Shown: in pieces, positions 5,422 through 6,983 of the stretch
Numbering within the stretch: position 1 is the first letter of the stretch
Layout: the number at the start of each line of letters is the position of its first letter
From: Cyanobacteriota bacterium
Lineage (GTDB): Bacteria; Cyanobacteriota; Cyanobacteriia; Phormidesmidales; Phormidesmidaceae
Length of the DNA stretch: 6,983 bases
Reading direction: 5' to 3'
Assembly (NCBI GenBank): GCA_027619675.1
Contig: JAQCHG010000088.1
Location: 1 to 6,983, forward strand
Translations under genes and position numbers: made by a program
Notes under the pieces: model-generated
Database searches by the model: none
What the model was told of the DNA's origin: nothing
What the model saw: only the letters and a program-made list of their open reading frames with translations

Positions 5422-6983
5422 ATGACCACCTTCCTCAAAAACAAGTACACCCTGATTGGCCTCACCACGAGTTTGGCCCTAGCCGTCTGTGCTGCTCCCA
5501 GCCCGGCCCAGCTAGATGTGACGGGTGGTGGGGCCACCATCAACAACGCTGAGATATTTGTGCCTGATGCGGGTGGGGTTGTAAACAATGGCACAGGGCC
5601 AGACACCCGTGCGGTTGTAACAGGCGGACAGTTCAGCAATGTCACCATTCAAACTAACCAGGGCAACATCCCGGCTGATGCAGTGTTTAGGGCCAATACG
5701 CTGCCAACAATTAGTGGTGCTGATGGTGTTAATGCCTTGGCTGGATTCAATGGGTTGAATGGTCAGGTCTTAGGGACACTTTCTTTTCGAGGGGTTGGCC
5801 CCTTAGGTGCCCGTTTCTTTAACATTCCTACGACTCTTCAATTTCAGGTGGATACGGCTACCAGCGCAGCTTTGGTGGGTGCTGGGGTCCAAACAGAATA
5901 CCGGGCGGAAAACTTCATCCTGCAAGAAACAGGGTTTGTAGTGGGTGCTTCAGGTGTTGGGGCTGTCCAGCGCCGTACACCTGTGACCTTGGTTCAGTAT
6001 CAGCCCGGTGCACCTGGTGTAAATCTTCCAGTTAACACGACAGTTTTAGGGACCCCTGTCCCAGGCACAGCCTACACAGCCGACCGCCCTGGTGATGGGT
6101 TCACTTCGGCCAATTTAGATCTGAACTTTAACGGTGGCGTGGTGTTGACGCCGCCGGGATTTACGTTGGGTACCCCGCAAGCCGGAGCCAATCAAGACGC
6201 GGGTATTATCTTCAGACGCTTTCGCCAAGGGACCAGTCAGGTTACAGCCATCAGCATCTTCAATCAGGTGGCGTTGATTAACCTGCCAGACTTTGACGAC
6301 ATCATTTTTGACGATGACGCCGACGGCATCCCCAATGATGACGATGACGATTCCAATGGGGGGAATCCCGGTGCGGGGAATCCTGGCAACGACCAAAATG
6401 TAGGCAATGCTGGGGAATCTCCCAATGGTGATGACTTTGGCAGTGGCAGCCAAGGTCAGGGAGATGTGAATGGGAACGCGGGCGATGACAACAGCGACGA
6501 TGTCGCAGGTGATGACAACAGTGACGACATCGCCGACGACGATAGCAGTGACGGTACTGGCGATGATGGGTTGATTGGAGCCGTGCCCGATGACAGCAAC
6601 GACACTGCTGGTAGTGACGATAGCGACGATGACAGTGATGCCGTTGCTGACGATAGCAGCAGCGATGACGATTTAATCGGGGCTTTGCCAGATACAGGGG
6701 ATGACACCAGCGGTGACGATGATGTTGCCGGTGATGATGATTCCTCCGACAATGTCGCGAGTGACGACGATGACGACGATGGCGATGACGATGACGATGA
6801 CGACGATGGGGGTGTTACGGTTCATCCCAACGACGGTCTAGATCAGTTCAGTCCGGTTTTGCCTCGGTTCATTTTCATTGGTATTTTTGTCTTCAACAAT
6901 GTGCCTTCTGGGCGCTGGGTTGACCCGCCGATGGCCGATGGCTTTGAGTATGAGATGACCGCTCGGGATGTGCCTGTGGGTGC
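5422..6983 (+). CDS. Secreted Asp-rich protein of unknown function, 3'-truncated by the window edge
   Basis: I do not recognise this gene as a named family. It runs 520 codons without a stop and continues past the window. The N-terminus has a signal peptide (basic residues K6 and K8, then a hydrophobic core 10-24), cleaved probably after A29 (SPA). C23 lacks a proper lipobox. Residues about 30-290 look like a beta-rich exported domain with many Gly, Thr and Val. Residues 297-308 fit a thrombospondin type-3-like calcium motif, DxDxDGxxNxxD. Residues 354-462 hold 52 Asp in 109 and no Glu, Lys, Arg or His, ending in D6-G-D8. Arg and Lys are absent from 269 to 481. Short internal repeats occur (GDDNSDD[VI]A twice; LIGA[VL]PD twice). 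After the acidic tract a hydrophobic, folded-looking segment begins (about 476 on; RWVDPPMADGFEYEMT), reminiscent of C-terminal domains in cyanobacterial exported PEP-CTERM-type proteins, a weak resemblance. A calcium-binding surface or matrix protein is the best inference. Confidence 0.75.
   Translation, partial: MTTFLKNKYTLIGLTTSLALAVCAAPSPAQLDVTGGGATINNAEIFVPDAGGVVNNGTGPDTRAVVTGGQFSNVTIQTNQGNIPADAVFRANTLPTISGADGVNALAGFNGLNGQVLGTLSFRGVGPLGARFFNIPTTLQFQVDTATSAALVGAGVQTEYRAENFILQETGFVVGASGVGAVQRRTPVTLVQYQPGAPGVNLPVNTTVLGTPVPGTAYTADRPGDGFTSANLDLNFNGGVVLTPPGFTLGTPQAGANQDAGIIFRRFRQGTSQVTAISIFNQVALINLPDFDDIIFDDDADGIPNDDDDDSNGGNPGAGNPGNDQNVGNAGESPNGDDFGSGSQGQGDVNGNAGDDNSDDVAGDDNSDDIADDDSSDGTGDDGLIGAVPDDSNDTAGSDDSDDDSDAVADDSSSDDDLIGALPDTGDDTSGDDDVAGDDDSSDNVASDDDDDDGDDDDDDDDGGVTVHPNDGLDQFSPVLPRFIFIGIFVFNNVPSGRWVDPPMADGFEYEMTARDVPVG
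6481..6534 (+). repeat. Two tandem 27-bp units encoding GDDNSDD[VI]A
   Basis: Units at 6481-6507 and 6508-6534 match at 22 of 27 bases. Four of the five differences are silent third-position changes and one gives Val/Ile. They form the start of the densest acidic tract of the secreted protein. Confidence 0.75.
6571..6774 (+). repeat. Imperfect 102-bp (34-residue) tandem repeat in the acidic tract
   Basis: LIGAVPD (residues 384-390) and LIGALPD (418-424) each open a 34-residue Asp-rich unit, placed back to back. Ungapped alignment gives 17 identities of 34, although Asp bias inflates this after the first dozen residues. The heptapeptide is the only hydrophobic patch within each acidic unit. 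Confidence 0.5.

Noticed and set aside
5484..5492. Cys23 as a lipoprotein attachment site in the secreted protein
   Set aside because: The preceding residues are L-A-V, and the position before Cys should be Gly, Ala or Ser. A signal peptidase I site after A29 fits better.
6683..6699. LPDTG (residues 422-426) resembling a sortase LPXTG signal
   Set aside because: It lies in mid-protein within the acidic tract, with no hydrophobic segment and basic tail after it, in a Gram-negative-type cell. It is best read as part of the LIGALPD repeat.
6456..6752. Ser-rich open frame on the minus strand
   Set aside because: It is the mirror of the GAY-rich Asp codons (ATC/GTC shifted to TCx) and has no ribosome-binding site or sensible protein features.
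1..6983. CRISPR arrays, tRNA or rRNA genes, insertion sequences, phage or defence genes
   Set aside because: I looked for spaced direct repeats, cloverleaf-like segments, transposase motifs and terminal inverted repeats, and saw none. Coding density leaves room only in the two intergenic gaps described.

Overview
The window looks like chromosomal DNA from a cyanobacterium. Two things in the sequence support this. The palindrome GCGATCGC (the cyanobacterial HIP1 element) occurs 12 times in the first 5.4 kb, far above chance. The central gene also has the SLH - coiled coil - beta-barrel layout of cyanobacterial 'iron uptake porins'. All five genes lie on the + strand. The first is cut by the left edge and the last by the right edge.

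Layout. (1) 1-3122 is a tight three-gene run: the end of a PF03773-type permease, a TIGR03943/DUF1980 membrane partner after a 10-base gap, and a membrane-anchored protein with an Ig-like domain and beta-propeller-like repeats whose start overlaps the preceding stop by 11 bases. It is almost certainly one operon. (2) 3123-3430 is a 308-base non-coding region with several inverted repeats, a good sigma70-type promoter (TTTACA-17-TATAGA) and a strong ribosome-binding site. (3) 3431-5308 encodes the outer-membrane porin; the ribosome-binding site places its start at the GTG at 3431 rather than at 3422. (4) 5309-5421 is a short spacer with hairpins. (5) 5422 to the right edge is an unrecognised secreted protein that stays open at the window end. 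Its middle is extremely rich in aspartate: 52 Asp in 109 residues, with no Glu, Lys, Arg or His.

How it may fit together. The permease/TIGR03943 pair is an inner-membrane module of unknown substrate; related pairs are often discussed with metal homeostasis. The porin belongs to a family linked to mineral and iron passage across the cyanobacterial outer membrane. The Asp-rich exported protein is a plausible divalent-cation, probably calcium, binder. A shared theme of ion handling in the cell envelope is therefore possible, but it rests on adjacency and family knowledge, not on any direct signal here. The freshest material is the secreted Asp-rich protein with its internal repeats, and the structured promoter/leader region of the porin.
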